A stretch of DNA of 64,000 nucleotides from Rutpela maculata (Eukaryota > Arthropoda > Insecta > Coleoptera > Cerambycidae), in assembly GCA_936432065.2 (NCBI GenBank), contig OW386293.2, positions 19,976,234 to 20,040,233 of the forward strand, written 5' to 3'. Below, in pieces: positions 1-11,483 of this stretch (within the stretch, counting starts at the first letter, position 1; each line of letters opens with the position of its first letter). A model generated the notes under the pieces. It was not told where the DNA came from. It searched no databases and saw only the letters and a program-made list of their open reading frames with translations. Made by a program: the position numbers and the translations under genes.

Positions 1-857
1 TAGGTGTTTTCTGGCTTGGGCCAATCTTTCCTATACACGATTTAAGGTCACGTGTAGTCCTGGGAAAGAGAGTGCACGATCTTGGTTTCTTCAAGGGCTT
101 ATGTGAAATTACTTTCACAAGTGCAAAGCCTCACGGCGCTTCCGACGAGGGGATACTGAGCGTCTGGTGGTCGTGCTCACACGTACTGAGCTGGGTGTAC
201 TCAGATTGAGATGTACCAGTTTTATAGCTCAGGGTGTGGAAGGATATTTTAAGGATAGGTACAAAGGAATGGTATGGCTAGGTATGCAGAGTATATCTTC
301 TTTGCTTGAATTCACTTGTTTCTTGATTAATTATCTTCTTAAAAATTATTTGTTTACCAACGGTATGGTAAGGGTTGCAGGTCTTCTTTGGTTAGTCGAT
401 GGCACGACGAGTTTTCCGATATTCTCTCGAAATTACTCCAAAGAAAATCCTACCGACTGCGCCAGCTATATTTTGTCGAGCGGTTTAGGTTTTTTTAAAA
501 AATGTAAATTTTTTATTTAAAACAACTTTTGACAATTAATAGCGAATGAGTTTATTGCGTTTAAATACAAAGGTATGTATCAGAAGTACGACAATAACTA
601 AACTTAATACTGTTACTACATCTATTTATAAGCTTCTTTATCTGTGCAATTATGCACAATTGCATCTTCTTTTGTTTAATACGGCGTCTGGATATCATAA
701 CTCGCGCCTCACTATCATTTGGACGCATGTCTTGTTATCAAATATATACAGTTTTTCTGTCGCTTATAAGTGCATTTTTAACAATCTGCCGCCGTAATAG
801 ATTATTTTAACAGTTTTTAGGTGCTTTTTATAACGTTTTTATTACCTACGTTCAAGT
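1..857. other. No recognised gene; mixed intergenic sequence
   Basis: Open frames at 167-520 and 546-797 (+) have no motif I recognise and low-complexity ends, so I do not call them genes. From about 690 the sequence looks like a leader ending at an ATG at 858. A 24-bp segment at 703-726 recurs in perfect inverted orientation at 4591-4614. Confidence 0.4.
703..726 (+). repeat. 24-bp inverted match, left copy (partner 4591-4614)
   Basis: The segment CGCGCCTCACTATCATTTGG plus 4 bases is found as an exact reverse complement at 4591-4614. Between the two lie the Transib-like foldback and TTCCAC copy A. Once these are removed only about 0.9 kb separates the pair, so they may be subterminal repeats of one older element that received both insertions. 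The similarity does not extend beyond the 24 bases. Confidence 0.5.
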
Positions 858-914
858 ATGTCCAGTAATGAAAAGAACGACGTGCGCTCGAGCGGGGCCT
901 CCACGGGACCGTCG
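858..914 (+). pseudogene. Short ATG-led coding-like segment cut by an insertion
   Basis: An ATG at 858 opens a frame reading MSSNEKNDVRSSGASTGPS up to the left target duplication of the Transib-like element. If the element and one CGTCG are removed, the same frame continues for about 13 codons from 3242 and stops at a TAA just before TTCCAC copy A. The composition (G, S, N, charged residues) looks coding, but no family is recognised. It could be the start of an older TE gene or a chance frame. Confidence 0.25.
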
Positions 915-1299
915 CACAGTGGCGAGAAATTCCAGTGTTCCACCCAAATTACTCTAGAGGTCGTAAATTTTGAGTTATTGAGACATTCTTTTTTTTTAAA
1001 TGTTCATCATGAATTTACCTATCGATCCCTCTAGCCGGATTTTGAAATTTCATTTTTCATTTTTTTTAATTTTTAATAGAAAATCATATTTTTACAAAAA
1101 TATACTGTTTTTTCTATTAAATTTATTCTAACGGGTCGTAAATTTGAGTTTTCGTAACAAATTTTTTTTTCAAATCTTCGTCTTTTAATCAGCTATTGAT
1201 CTGTCTAGATGAATTTTTAATTTAGTTGTTGACAACTGTCAAAATTACTGTCAAATATAAAAAAATACGATTTTTAGATGAATAATTCATACAATAACA

Positions 1300-1915
1300 G
1301 GTTGGTGTTCAGAAAAATATATATAGTGTTTTCAATGTACCTGGTTCCGAAGTTGACAGAAAAATATCTATTTCTAAATTTGGCAGCTGCCATAATTGTT
1401 GTCAAATTTCCAAAGAAGATGGAAGAGCTTATTAATTTTAAAAATACCCTGTAAATGTATAGAAAAATAGATATATATTGTTTTTGATCCGTTTGATTTA
1501 GTAATTGACAGGAAAATATAAGTTTTAAATTTGGCAGCTGTCATAATTGCTGTCAATTTTCAAAATATGGAGGTAATACCTTATTAATTTTAAAAATGCA
1601 TTATAAATGTATAGAAAAATAGATATATATTGTTTTTAACCTGCCAGATTTAACAGTTGACAGGTTTTTAAATTTGGCAGCTACCATAATTTCTGTCAAA
1701 TTTCAAAAAATAGAAGTTAGAGCTTATTAACTTTAAAAATACCCTGTGAATATGTGGCAAAACGGATACAAATTGTTTTTAATGTACCTAGTTCCGAAGT
1801 TGACAGGAAAATAGGATTTCTGAATTTGGCAGCTGTCATAATTGCTGTCTCATTTCAAAATATAGAGGTAAGAGCTTATAAATTTTTAAAACACCCTATA
1901 AATGTATAGAAAAAT

Positions 1916-1956
<41 letters not shown>

Positions 1957-2860
1957 ATTTTTGATCTATCTGATTTCGTAACTGATAGGAAAATATCATT
2001 TTTAAATTTGGCAGCTGACGTAATTGCTGTCAAATTTCAAAACATGGAGGTAAGAGCTTATTAACTTTAAAAATACCTTACAAATGTATAGAAAAATTGA
2101 TGTATATTATTTTTGATCTATCTGATTTCGTAAGTAATAGGAAAATATAATTTTTAAATGTGGCAGCTGCCATAATTGCTGTCAAGTTTTAAGGTGTGCA
2201 GATTAGAAGTTATTAATTTCAAAAATACCCTTTGAATGTATAGACAAATAGATATATATTATTTTTTCTCTTCCTGATTTATGAACTGACAGGAAAATAT
2301 TATTTTCAAATTTGTCAGCTGCCAAATTTAGAAATCACATTTTCCTGTCAACTTCGGAACCAGGTACATTAAAAACAATCTGTATCCGTCTTGCTATATA
2401 TTCACAGGGTATTTTTAAATTTAATAAGCTCTAACTTCTATTTTTTGAAATTTGACAGCAATTATGGCAGCTGCCAAATTTAAAAAACCATATTTCCCTG
2501 TCAGCTACTACATCTGGCAGTTTAAAAACAATATATATCTATTTTTCTATACATTTATAGAGCATTTTTAAAATTAATAAGTACTGTATTTTGAAAACTG
2601 ACAGCAATTATGACAGCTGCAAAATTTAAAACTCATATTTTCCTGTCAATAACTAAATCAAACAGATCAAAAACAATATATATCTATTTTTCTATACATT
2701 TACAGGGTATTTTTAAAATTAATAAGCTCTTCCATCTTTGGAAATTTGACAACAATTATGGCAGCTGCCAAATTTAGAAATACATATTTTCCTGTCAACT
2801 TCGGAAAAAGGTACATTGAAAACACTATATATATTTTTCTGAACACCAACCTGTTATTGT
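1300..2860. repeat. About 150-bp units arrayed in two opposing orientations
   Basis: A unit containing a run like AATGTATAGAAAAATAGATA and the segment GGCAGCTG(C/T)CATAATTGCTGTC recurs at about 1307, 1455, 1608, 1753, 1896, 2083 and 2235 in forward orientation. It recurs inverted at about 2382, 2543, 2688 and 2832. Spacing is mostly 143-153 bp. The switch point is near 2310-2340. It fills the interior of the Transib-like foldback. Confidence 0.75.
1917..1953. repeat. (TA)n microsatellite
   Basis: About 18 TA repeats inside one 150-bp unit of the foldback. They lengthen that unit and explain its longer spacing to the next one. Confidence 0.9.
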
Positions 2861-3287
2861 ATGAATTATTTATCTAAAAATCGTATTTTTTTATATTTGA
2901 CAGTAATTTTGACAGTTGTCAACAACTAAATTAAAAATTCATCTAGACAGATCAATAGCTGATTAAAAGACGAAGATTTGAAAAAAAAATTTGTTACGAA
3001 AACTCAAATTTACGGCCCGTTAGAATAAATTTAATAGAAAAAACAGTATATTTTTGTAAAAATATGATTTTCTATTAAAAATTAAAAAAAATGAAAAATG
3101 AAATTTCAAAATCCGGCTAGAGGGATCGATAGGCAAATTCAAGATGAACATTTTAAAAAAAAGAATGTCTCAATAACTCAAAATTTACGACCTCTAGAGT
3201 AATTTGGGTGGAACACTGGCATTTCTCGCCACTGTGCGTCGGAAAGGCCAGGTTTGTTCAGAATATCTACCGTTTATGTGTAAAAAA

Positions 3288-3958
3288 CACTGCCCAAGGA
3301 ATCACTACTTCCACATCTAGATTTTCTAACCAAGTCTATCACAACAAAAACATTTTGTATGTGGAAATAATTGCTTATGGAACTTCAATAATATAATATT
3401 TGAAATCGTCTACCCCAAAAACCCATAAAACGATATCCCACATCGGTACTGGGGGTGGTAGTGGGGGTGGATGGAGTAAAAAATTAATTTGACATTTTTG
3501 GTTCTTGTAGACACACTAAGTTACAATTTTTTTTCATTCCCTTAAACAGTGGGGTGGGGGTGGTAATGGGGGTAGCTAATGCCAAAAAATTTTTTGATAC
3601 CTTAACTTCTCTTGTATACTTATATTAAATTCCAAATTTATGGACTCTTACCTGCTTGATTTGCCTATTTACCCCAATTTACCCCCCAACCTTTCGACGG
3701 AATCAGATGTAAATATAATCTAGTTCCAGATCCCGTTAAAGTATATAGTATACTAAATTTCAAGTCAATATCTTAAACGGTTCCAAAGTAATCGCGCGCA
3801 CAAAAAAGTTACAGAGACCGACAGACAGATAGATTTTTTTCGCTCAAACTTAAAATCTCGACGTTTCACGATATTCTAAGCCTATTTGATCAATAAAAAT
3901 TTTCGAAATTTTTTTGTCGTTACTATACTTCCACTGGATGTAGAAGTAATTATTCTTC
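3288..3958 (-). mobile_element. TTCCAC-family TIR repeat, copy A
   Basis: Reading on the minus strand, it begins near ACTTCTACATCCAGTGGAAG at 3950 and ends with GATGTGGAAGTAGTGATTCC and a CTTGGGCAG tail near 3290. The whole stretch is alignable by eye, inverted, to copy B at 7002-8046. Shared landmarks are the ATTTTAAGTTTGAGCG segment, a run of GGGGTAAAT and a purine/pyrimidine strip rich in CACCCCCAC. It has no coding capacity. Exact ends and target duplication are not settled. Confidence 0.65.
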
Positions 3959-3959
3959 T

Positions 3960-5317
3960 ATTAATGTCCGATGGAAAATCACAATTACAATTTAACTATT
4001 CGATAGTCGTACGAGTTTAGTAAGTACCCTCGTAAGTACCAGTTATCAACAGTTTCCAAGAAATAACGTTTATGAAAATCAGGGCATGTTAATATTATTA
4101 ACTTCTGTAACGATGGATAGAAAACTCTAATTGTATGACGATAGTAGTATAGGTATTAATCCCCGTGCAGAAACGCCAGAAACCACCCCTCACTTACCGT
4201 TTGGGGGAAATGAATATTTTTCCCGTCATCAGCGACCCCGAAAACGGGGGGATACGCATTTGAACCGAATCATTTGAAAATAAAAATTATTTTCCACCCC
4301 TCGGGAAGGTTTAATCAACCCTAGGCCTGCTGTCTGAATTCCACTTACTCTATAACCCGCTTCCGTGATATTTCAAGTATAACCCGTTGATAAATCACTC
4401 CCAGACCCGTTTATATATGAAAACATAAAGGGTTCCATAAAAGGGCTATCCGTTTCAGGGGGTTGCTGCGGTCAAAAACTTCTCCCACCACTTGCATCGT
4501 GTTCAGCATCTTCGAATATGGGAGAAAAGGTAATCTCGTCTTTGCACGAAATATTTACACTATTTTTGCCTTCATTACATAGACTAACACGCGTCCAAAT
4601 GATAGTGAGGCGCGTATAAGAGAATGGTCGGTAATGCATTTTTTCGTTTTTTTAACCTTCCACATCTTTTAAAAATATGAAAAAAATTGAGAATAGGCCT
4701 TGATAAATGAGTAATTTACGATGAAAAATTCAGAGTGGCCCTCTATCTTAAAGTGCCAAAAAATTGTGTTCAAAAATTCGCAAAATTTTTTTGCATATGA
4801 AATTTGGATTTAAAATTATGAAAAAAATTGGGTAAATAGTCCAATATGTAAGTAAAAACTGTGAATTATTTCGGATTTTTCCGTACAACGGTATCCGAGG
4901 AAATTTTAAAAAACGAAAATCAAAAAAAAAAACCACCACTCCTCCAAATATGGCGGCTGTAGGCTTGAAATTTTAGGAAAATCATATTTAGGGTAAGCCC
5001 CTTCAAATAGTTAACAAACAAAATTTTGTTTGGGGGCGGATTTTACATGCTTATCCTGCTATGCCCTTTAGAATAATAATTTAGAAACAAAAATAAATAA
5101 GCAATAAAAACAAAAATTGCATAAGGGAAAGAAGAAAGAGAGTTGAGAAAAGTGGGAAAGGTTGGGCAATCATTTTAGTTTTAGTAAAAGAACCTGACAA
5201 GAGCTGCTGAAAAATGGGCAGGGCCTGGTATGGTAATTTGTGTTTAATCCGAAACGGTACATTATGCCCTCTTATTCGTGTAATGTTGGTTGTTAGTGAA
5301 CTATCATCTAGTTTAAA
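3960..5317. other. No recognised gene
   Basis: Mixed AT-rich sequence. The 4591-4614 segment is the right partner of the 703-726 inverted match. An open frame on the minus strand at 4748-4939 is low complexity (runs of A and T) and is not called. Nothing else is recognised. Confidence 0.4.
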
Positions 5318-5640
5318 CTAGTAAAATTTTTGTGAAATGGTTTTGATGTAGTCCCCTAGTGGAACAATGTCGTTACTCTGAGGTACAGGACTCTGAGGGA
5401 GGTGTATCTGCTTGAATTTGATATGAGGCGAAGGAATTTTCGTTCTAAAACGGAGAGTTTTTAATTGTCGTGGCCGATGCGCTGCACCACGCCGGCGCGG
5501 CGCTGCGTATGTAAGGGCTGGCCTCACGACGGTCGTGTACATCAATTTCTTGTTATTTCTACTATACCGATGCAAGTTAAATATATACTTATAACTTGCT
5601 GGTCCTCTAAAATTGTCGTCTTCACTGGATGACAAGAGAA
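5318..5640 (-). pseudogene. LINE C-terminal fragment (jockey-like)
   Basis: A minus-strand frame contains KKLMYTTVVRPALTYAAP, which resembles the K-x-Y-x-x-x-I-R-P-x-L-x-Y-A-x-P segment after the reverse transcriptase domain of jockey/R1-type LINEs. It ends with a LINE-like tail (DYIKTISQKFY) at 5318. The tryptophan-glycine usually following the YAAP segment has been replaced by an Arg-rich stretch. The upstream part of the open frame (5650-5764) is not LINE; it is the terminal sequence of the adjacent mariner copy read in frame. The catalytic reverse transcriptase core is absent, so this is a truncated dead copy. Confidence 0.6.
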
Positions 5641-6020
5641 GCTGATTCAGTATACAGTGTGTCTCAGGATGGGGTACCGCATTCTTGTAAACTTTTTTAA
5701 TTTTGCTTTGCCGAGAAAAAGTCATTCTATTTGCTTGTCTTAGGATGTCATAAATAGTTGTCAAACTTAAGATAAATTATACAGGATATTTCAAAAATTA
5801 GAAAATATGACTATAAGCAAATTACGTTCTATTTACATTTTTATTGAAAATTGTATTTAACAAATTTTTTTCAATTATGAAGAAAAGCTGCCGTACGGAG
5901 TTTACTTGCAAAATAAGGATATAACAATTTTCAAAAAAAAAAAAATACATTTTAATCAACTAAGTTGAAAACTATTCCATATGTAGATCTACTAGTACAC
6001 ATTTTTCTAATCTTTTTCCA

Positions 6021-6530
6021 AATTCTTGGCCATGCTGTTGGTCCATAGCGGCTAATCCTTCTGTCGTGAAAGTGATTGTCTAACCATTGTCTAACTAGAA
6101 TTGTAGTTTGTGCTGGGCATCTATCTGCCTGAAAATATATTTTTCTTCTAAATTTTCATTGTCCAGTTCGCCCGAAACAAAATTATTCAAAGCTTCTAAA
6201 TAAGTATTTTGATTTACATTTCCACCCATAAGAACCGATTATTCTGTGATACATTATGCCACACCAAATATTTACTTCTTTAAACTTTTGATTATTAGTG
6301 GTAATTTATAAATTATGATTTTTCTGAGCCTAGTACCTACAATATTGAGAAGAGACTACCCCATTAATCGTAAACACAGATTTGTCTGTGATTCGATGAA
6401 ATGATCTGTCTGCTAAAATTTTCTCACTCATAGTTAAACAACGAGCATCATCTCCAACTTGAAGTTTGTGAATAAATTTAGGTTTGAAAATTCGTTGCTA
6501 ACTAAAATTTTCTGGATATGAGATTTCGAT
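6021..6530 (-). pseudogene. Mariner-like transposase remnant
   Basis: Minus-strand translation gives, across several stops, the ordered blocks typical of mariner-like DDE transposases of the kind with an N-terminal HTH (DUF4817/DDE_3 type). These are a segment ILADRSFHRI, then NGVVSSQYCRY, then NIWCGIM and RIIGSYG, then a degraded YFQAD(R)CPAQTT block where the second catalytic Asp would be, and finally RQWLDNHFHDRRISRYGPTA. The N-terminal HTH and the C-terminal end are missing. At least four stops are visible, so the product cannot be functional. The host mariner element is described at 5655-8165. Confidence 0.7.
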
Positions 6531-7001
6531 ATGCTTAAATGTATTGATCTCTTCCTTAATCACCATTTTGGGTGTTTTTGTACAGAGGCTAAAACTACAA
6601 AAGTAGCAGCGCCATTTTCATTTAATTGTTTTTTGTTTTTTTATGGTTTTTTCATCCCTCAGTAATTAATATTTTTATAGAAAATACAAAATACGAATAA
6701 ATATTTATTACACCGACAATGACATTAATCCATAGAATTACTTGGTGTAATCTCATCTGTCTATGAAGAATTTAGAAAAAGCATTAGAAAAATGTGTACT
6801 AGTAGGAAGTCTACAGTTTTCAACTTAGTTGAATAAAATGTAATTCTTTTTTTTGAAAAGTTTTAGTTCCTTATTTTGCAATTAAACTCCGTATTTAAGC
6901 TTTTCTTCATAACTGAAAAAACTTTGTTAAATAAAATTTTCAATACAAATGTAAAGAAAGTAGGCTGCTTGAAGTCGATTTCATATTTTCTAATTTTACT
7001 T

Positions 7002-8046
7002 CCACATCCAGTGGAAGTATACTGCCCTGCTAAGACAAGATGTCGTAACTGCAAAAAATTAATTTTTGAGATTTTAATTGCATTTGCACCGTGTTAGTTA
7101 GTGATCCTCACCACTATACAAAATATAGAAGTCGTATCTAAAGCAAAAGTAGTGAATATACATAACGAATATGTGTCGTATCCACAAAATAGACCTATTC
7201 ACTAAGCTCAAAAGTCATATCCGATCATTACCAGATTTATTTGTCGTAACTTAACATATATATACAATGTTGTGTTATATGGTTACACTGATAAAAGGGA
7301 CACATATTTATTTGCCAAAAATGAAAATGATGAATTATGAAATGTAGATGGAATAACATAATTCAGAAAAATAGTTGATTTCTCTAAAAGTACATTTTCT
7401 CAGATACGACTTCTTGTCATAGCAGGGCAGTATAGTAACGACAAAAAAATTTTAAAAAATTTGTATTGTTCAAAAGGCTTAGAATGTCATGAAACGTCGA
7501 GATTTTAAGTTTGAGCGAAAAAAATTTTCTGTCTGTCGGTCTGTAACTTTTTTTGTACGCACGTTTACTCTGGAACCGTTTGAGATATTGACTTGAAATT
7601 TGGTACACGTATGTACTTTATCGAGATCTAGATTATATTTTCATCTTGTTTCGTCGAAGGGTTGGGGGTAAATTGGGGTAAATTTGGGGTAAATAGATAA
7701 ATCAAGCAGGTAAGAGTTCATAAAATTGTCATTTAGTATATACAAGATCTCAAAAACCATTACCACTCCCACCCCATTATTAAAGGGAATGAAAAAAAAA
7801 TGTGATTTAGTGTGTGTACAAGAACCAGAAACCTCAAAATATTTTTTTGCTTTATCCACCCCCACTACCACCCCCACCCCACTACCGATGTGGGGCATCG
7901 TTTTATGGATTTTTAGGGTAGAAGAGTTCAAATAATATATTATTAAAGTTCCATAAACAATTATTTCCACATACAAAATTTTTTCTTTGTGAGTGACTTG
8001 GATAGAAAATCTGGATGTGGAAGTAGTGATTCCTTGGGCAGCGGTT
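7002..8046 (+). mobile_element. TTCCAC-family TIR repeat, copy B, inserted in a mariner arm
   Basis: It begins ACTTCCACATCCAGTGGAAG (7001-7017 region) and ends GGATGTGGAAGTAGTGATTC then CTTGGGCAGCGG. The first 17 bases fold on themselves (ACTTCCAC/GTGGAAGT). It is the reverse of copy A and shares both ends with copy C. A T-rich run flanks both sides, compatible with a short T duplication, but I cannot define it. It is itself interrupted by a 409-bp element. No protein is encoded; long open frames here are shadows of CACCC and GGGGT strips. Confidence 0.65.
7022..7430. mobile_element. 409-bp TIR element (MITE) inside copy B
   Basis: The ends are imperfect inverted repeats, CTGCCCTGCTAAGACAAGAT at the left and the complement of ATCTTGTC-like sequence ending GCAGGGCAG at the right. 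It is flanked by TATA at 7018-7021 and 7431-7434. Removing it restores a continuous TTCCAC element (GGAAGTATA joined to GTAACGAC), exactly as seen uninterrupted in copies A and C. The duplication may be TA or TATA because of the repeated sequence. No coding capacity. Confidence 0.8.
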
Positions 8047-8289
8047 TTTAGAATACTCTGTATAATTTATCTTAAATTTGACGACTGCTTATGACTTCCT
8101 AAGACAAGCAAAACTTTTTATAAATAAAAGGTTACTTTTACTCGGCAAATCAAAAATAATCAAAAACAAAAAAGAGCCCGAAAGAACTCGTTCATATCTA
8201 TTTTAATTAAACGGCATCTCTTGAAATTGGATTGAAATATAAAACGTAATAAAATCTGCGTTAAAAAATAATGTCTAAACTTTTAATTA

Positions 8290-9600
8290 AATTGACTTGC
8301 ATAAACATAAAGCCATTATAACTACTATACATAAGGGTGGTAATAAAATTTTATTTGAAAATTATAGACCACTATCTTTAAAGACTAATTTCAATAATAT
8401 TTTGGAGAAATTGATCAGAAAAAGAATGAACTATATTAAAAAATATAACTTAATATCAGATATGCTAAATAACTTCCAATAAAACAAATCTACCAACAAT
8501 GCTATTGAAAAACTTACCACCACACTTACGTATAATGCAGTTGATAAATCAAAAAAATCATTATATGTCTTCTTAGACCTGGCTAAGGCATTTGATACCG
8601 TTTTATGTTCACAAAACCAAAAAATGTCATACTATGGTTTTGGAGGTGTTCCACTATTACTTTTCGGTTCTTACTTAAACAATAGAAAACAATGCGTTGC
8701 AGTTATTAATACCACATCTGAATTCAATTTTGTTACGAATGGAGTACCTCAAGGTTACGTCCTCGGACCCATATTATTTATAATATATATTAATGACTTG
8801 TATTATTATTTGCGTCCGAAAAAATGTGTTCTCATTGCTGATGACACCACCTTGTTAAGTTCTGAAAAAGTTTGTTAAATCTAACTAGAATTGCAAAAGA
8901 AACGGAAGGAAAAGCTGAGAACTGGTTCACAGCAAATAAACTTAAATTAAAAAAAACACAGAATTTCATTTCTTCCTTAAATGTTAATATCACCGAAGGT
9001 AGTAGTGTAAAATTGGATGACAAGCTAAACTGGTCTGCTCATGTGGATCAGTTGAGCAGAAAGCTGTCCAGTATTATCTTTTTACTCCGTCGAATGAAAA
9101 ATAAATTAAGTCCTGAAATTCTTAAAACTACTTATTTTTCCTTATTCCACAGTCATATCTGTATGCAACTATTCTGTGGGGTAATTCAACTTGTGCCCAA
9201 AAAACTTTTGTTCTGCAAAAAAAGTCATTCACATTATAGCAGGTGTAGGCATGACTGACCATAGCCAACTTATATTTATTAAATTGGGCATAACGCCCGT
9301 TCCTTCATTATTTATTTTTTTACTCTATTACAAGTTCACAAAAATATTATTAACCTCAACAGTCAATCTAATATTCATCATTATTCTGCTAGATCTGGTA
9401 GTTTATTAAGAACTCGTTGTTTTAGATTAACTAAATCTCAAAAAAATTCACTAAATTTAAATATATGTAATAAATTGCCGACGAATATTAAATCATTGAA
9501 TTACATCTGTTTTAAACGTAAAATAAAATAATTTATTTTAAGAAACTCATTTTATTCGGTGGCTGATTATTTAGATGCAACCATGATTCCGTAAATTTAT
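8290..9600 (+). pseudogene. LINE reverse transcriptase to C-terminus, decayed
   Basis: In order, the plus strand shows ENYRPLSLKTNFNNILEKLI (finger region), LDLAKAFDTV (catalytic block A), FVTNGVPQGYVLGPILF and YINDL (block B) and IADDTTL (the YADD equivalent, here IADD). It then shows a thumb and tail up to YSVADYLDA near 9590. The blocks fall in several frames, with stops after MLNNFQ near 8480 and after SEKVC near 8877 and shifts near 8870 and 9190. Jockey/CR1-group LINEs have this layout. The endonuclease half is missing (5' truncation is the usual fate). Non-functional. Confidence 0.8.
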
Positions 9601-11480
9601 AAATTAATAACTTTTTCGTAGTTTATGGTACGCATATTTGTGTGGAATGCATTTAAGTATCTGTATTTGCATTTCTATTTGTGTTTATATGTATAATAGT
9701 ATTTTTATTTTGTAGTATTTTAATCTGTATTTGACTGAAATTTTTTTATTTTCATTAAATCTTTATATTTATCTTTATGTGTAGACAATTTAGTGCAGTC
9801 GAATTGATTTAATTTAATTTTTTTCTGCGACAACATTCCACCTGAAATTTTAACATCGAATCTTATGCATTATGACCTCTTGATTGCGAAAAAAATATTT
9901 GTGCCCAAAAATTCCTTGTGCGTCAAAAGTTATATGCACTTTTTGACGCGCTTTTACTCATTTTCAACTTATCTGCTTAATATATCTTGTGCTAGTAATC
10001 GGATGGAAATTTTAAAAATACTGGCTTATTTGGAATAAAATTTTTAAAAAATATAGATCTGTCCGATATGTATTTGTCAATCCGCCATCTCGGAAAGAAA
10101 TAGAAAACACCAAAAATGGCCGAAAGAATCAAAATTAAATAACTTTTCTATAAGAAGGAGTAATTTCCCCAAAGTTGGCAAAAATAAAACTCATTCATGG
10201 TCAAATATCCCGGACATCATATGTCAAATAGAACGGTCAAAGATGGCGGACGAAATAAAATTTTTAATTCTTCATCAATTATCAAGGAGGCATTGTACGC
10301 CACTTTTTCGTACGTCATTTTATGTACTTTTAGAGGATATAGTTCATTTTTTTTTTAATTTAAAAAAAGTGCGTTTTTTTTATTTTCAAAAAAAAGTGCT
10401 ATTTTACAATTTTCAATAATGTATTTTCTTTGACCCTCCTTTTTTTCACCCAATTTTTAAGGAAACAAAAGGAAATACACTATATTAATTTCATTACCGT
10501 CATATGCCATAATTTCACCCCATCCTCATCGATACCCGATTCATCAAAGGTAGAAAAAGCATTGGCATAATTATTTCCTTTACAATATACACATATAATA
10601 AATCATAATATATTCAGTTTTTTACAGATACATGATTATTTTTACACCGTTTTATTTAGCAAATTTTTAGGAAAAGCATTACTTTCACTCATAACATCAG
10701 GTATTATTAAGCCATTCTCAGTTTGAAGCCACCAGAATTGTAACGGATCTTTCTCAGAACCTAATCATTTTTGGACTTAGAAATATACTCTTAAACAGTG
10801 TTTTTCTACTACCTCTTCGTAGGTGGAATTGCAGACAATTCTATTTTCATCATAATGTTTGCCAATTATTTTATTAATCTTAGGTTTGTAAAAATAGATT
10901 CTTTTATGATGATTCCATGATAGTTAAGTCATTATAACCAAAAGGTCAATATCTTCACCAACTGTTATAACTTGATTGTATTCGATTTTCAAATCATTAG
11001 CAGTTTTAACGATTGTAATATCGGCGTCTTCTCTGCATATTTTAGCGTTAAAGTCATTATCTATTAACTAACTCTGCGCAATAATTTTATAAAGCTATCC
11101 TTATTTTTTCTATTAGTTAGAAATTTTTTTTTACTAATCGAGGATTTCATAATGTGATTGAAATATCAAACATTTTTTTTAAACGATGAATTCGCTCGTT
11201 ATTCTTAATGCTATTCTGTTCATCATCGGCATACCCATAAAAAATAATACTACTTTAGTCTTGACTGCTTGGTTCTGATTATTGATCATATATTCATATA
11301 TTATTACCATGCGTATGCTTGATAAATTTCCTCTTCAAATTAATGAAGTTTCATTTTGTATTAAACTTATAAGTTATACAAGACTATTTATAGTATATTT
11401 AATTTTATTTCTATGAAAATTTTATACCAATCATTATTAGCCAAACGGACACGTTTATTTTGTCATTGTTTCTATGACAA
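9601..11480. other. No recognised gene
   Basis: AT-rich sequence after the LINE tail. Long poly-A and poly-T runs occur at 10350-10400. I see no open frame above about 60 codons, no inverted repeat and no recognisable repeat family. Confidence 0.4.
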
Positions 11481-11483
11481 GCA

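Larger units (their letters stand above)
915..3236. mobile_element. Transib-like non-autonomous foldback element, 2,322 bp
   Basis: The ends are exact inverted repeats starting CACAGTGGCGAGAAAT, and the element is flanked by CGTCG at 910-914 and 3237-3241. A CAC(A/T)(A/G)TG heptamer and a 5-bp target duplication of the CGNCG type are established hallmarks of the Transib superfamily, the presumed relative of RAG1. Both arms begin with about 340 bp of matching sequence (915-1260 against 2890-3236). The interior consists of about 150-bp units, forward on the left and inverted on the right. No transposase frame is present, so it would need a transposase supplied elsewhere. The class assignment rests on ends and target duplication only. 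Confidence 0.75.
5655..8165 (-). mobile_element. Mariner-like element, decayed and interrupted
   Basis: The left end CAGTGTGTCTCAGGATGG follows a TA at 5653-5654, as in mariner insertions. Long inverted arms pair 5690-6020 with 6770-7000 plus 8050-8150. The right arm is split because TTCCAC copy B (7002-8046) landed inside it: the arm text breaks off near 7000 and resumes near 8050. A transposase remnant lies on the minus strand between the arms. The outermost right TIR is missing, so the right boundary is approximate. A similar left terminus precedes the transposase at the right edge of the window. Confidence 0.65.

Noticed and set aside
167..797. Two plus-strand frames of 117 and 83 codons
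   Set aside because: No recognisable motif, AT-rich ends and no neighbour supporting a gene.
7641..7976. 111-codon minus-strand frame
   Set aside because: It is TTCCAC copy B sequence; the frame is held open by CACCC/GGGTG strips, and copies A and C do not keep it.
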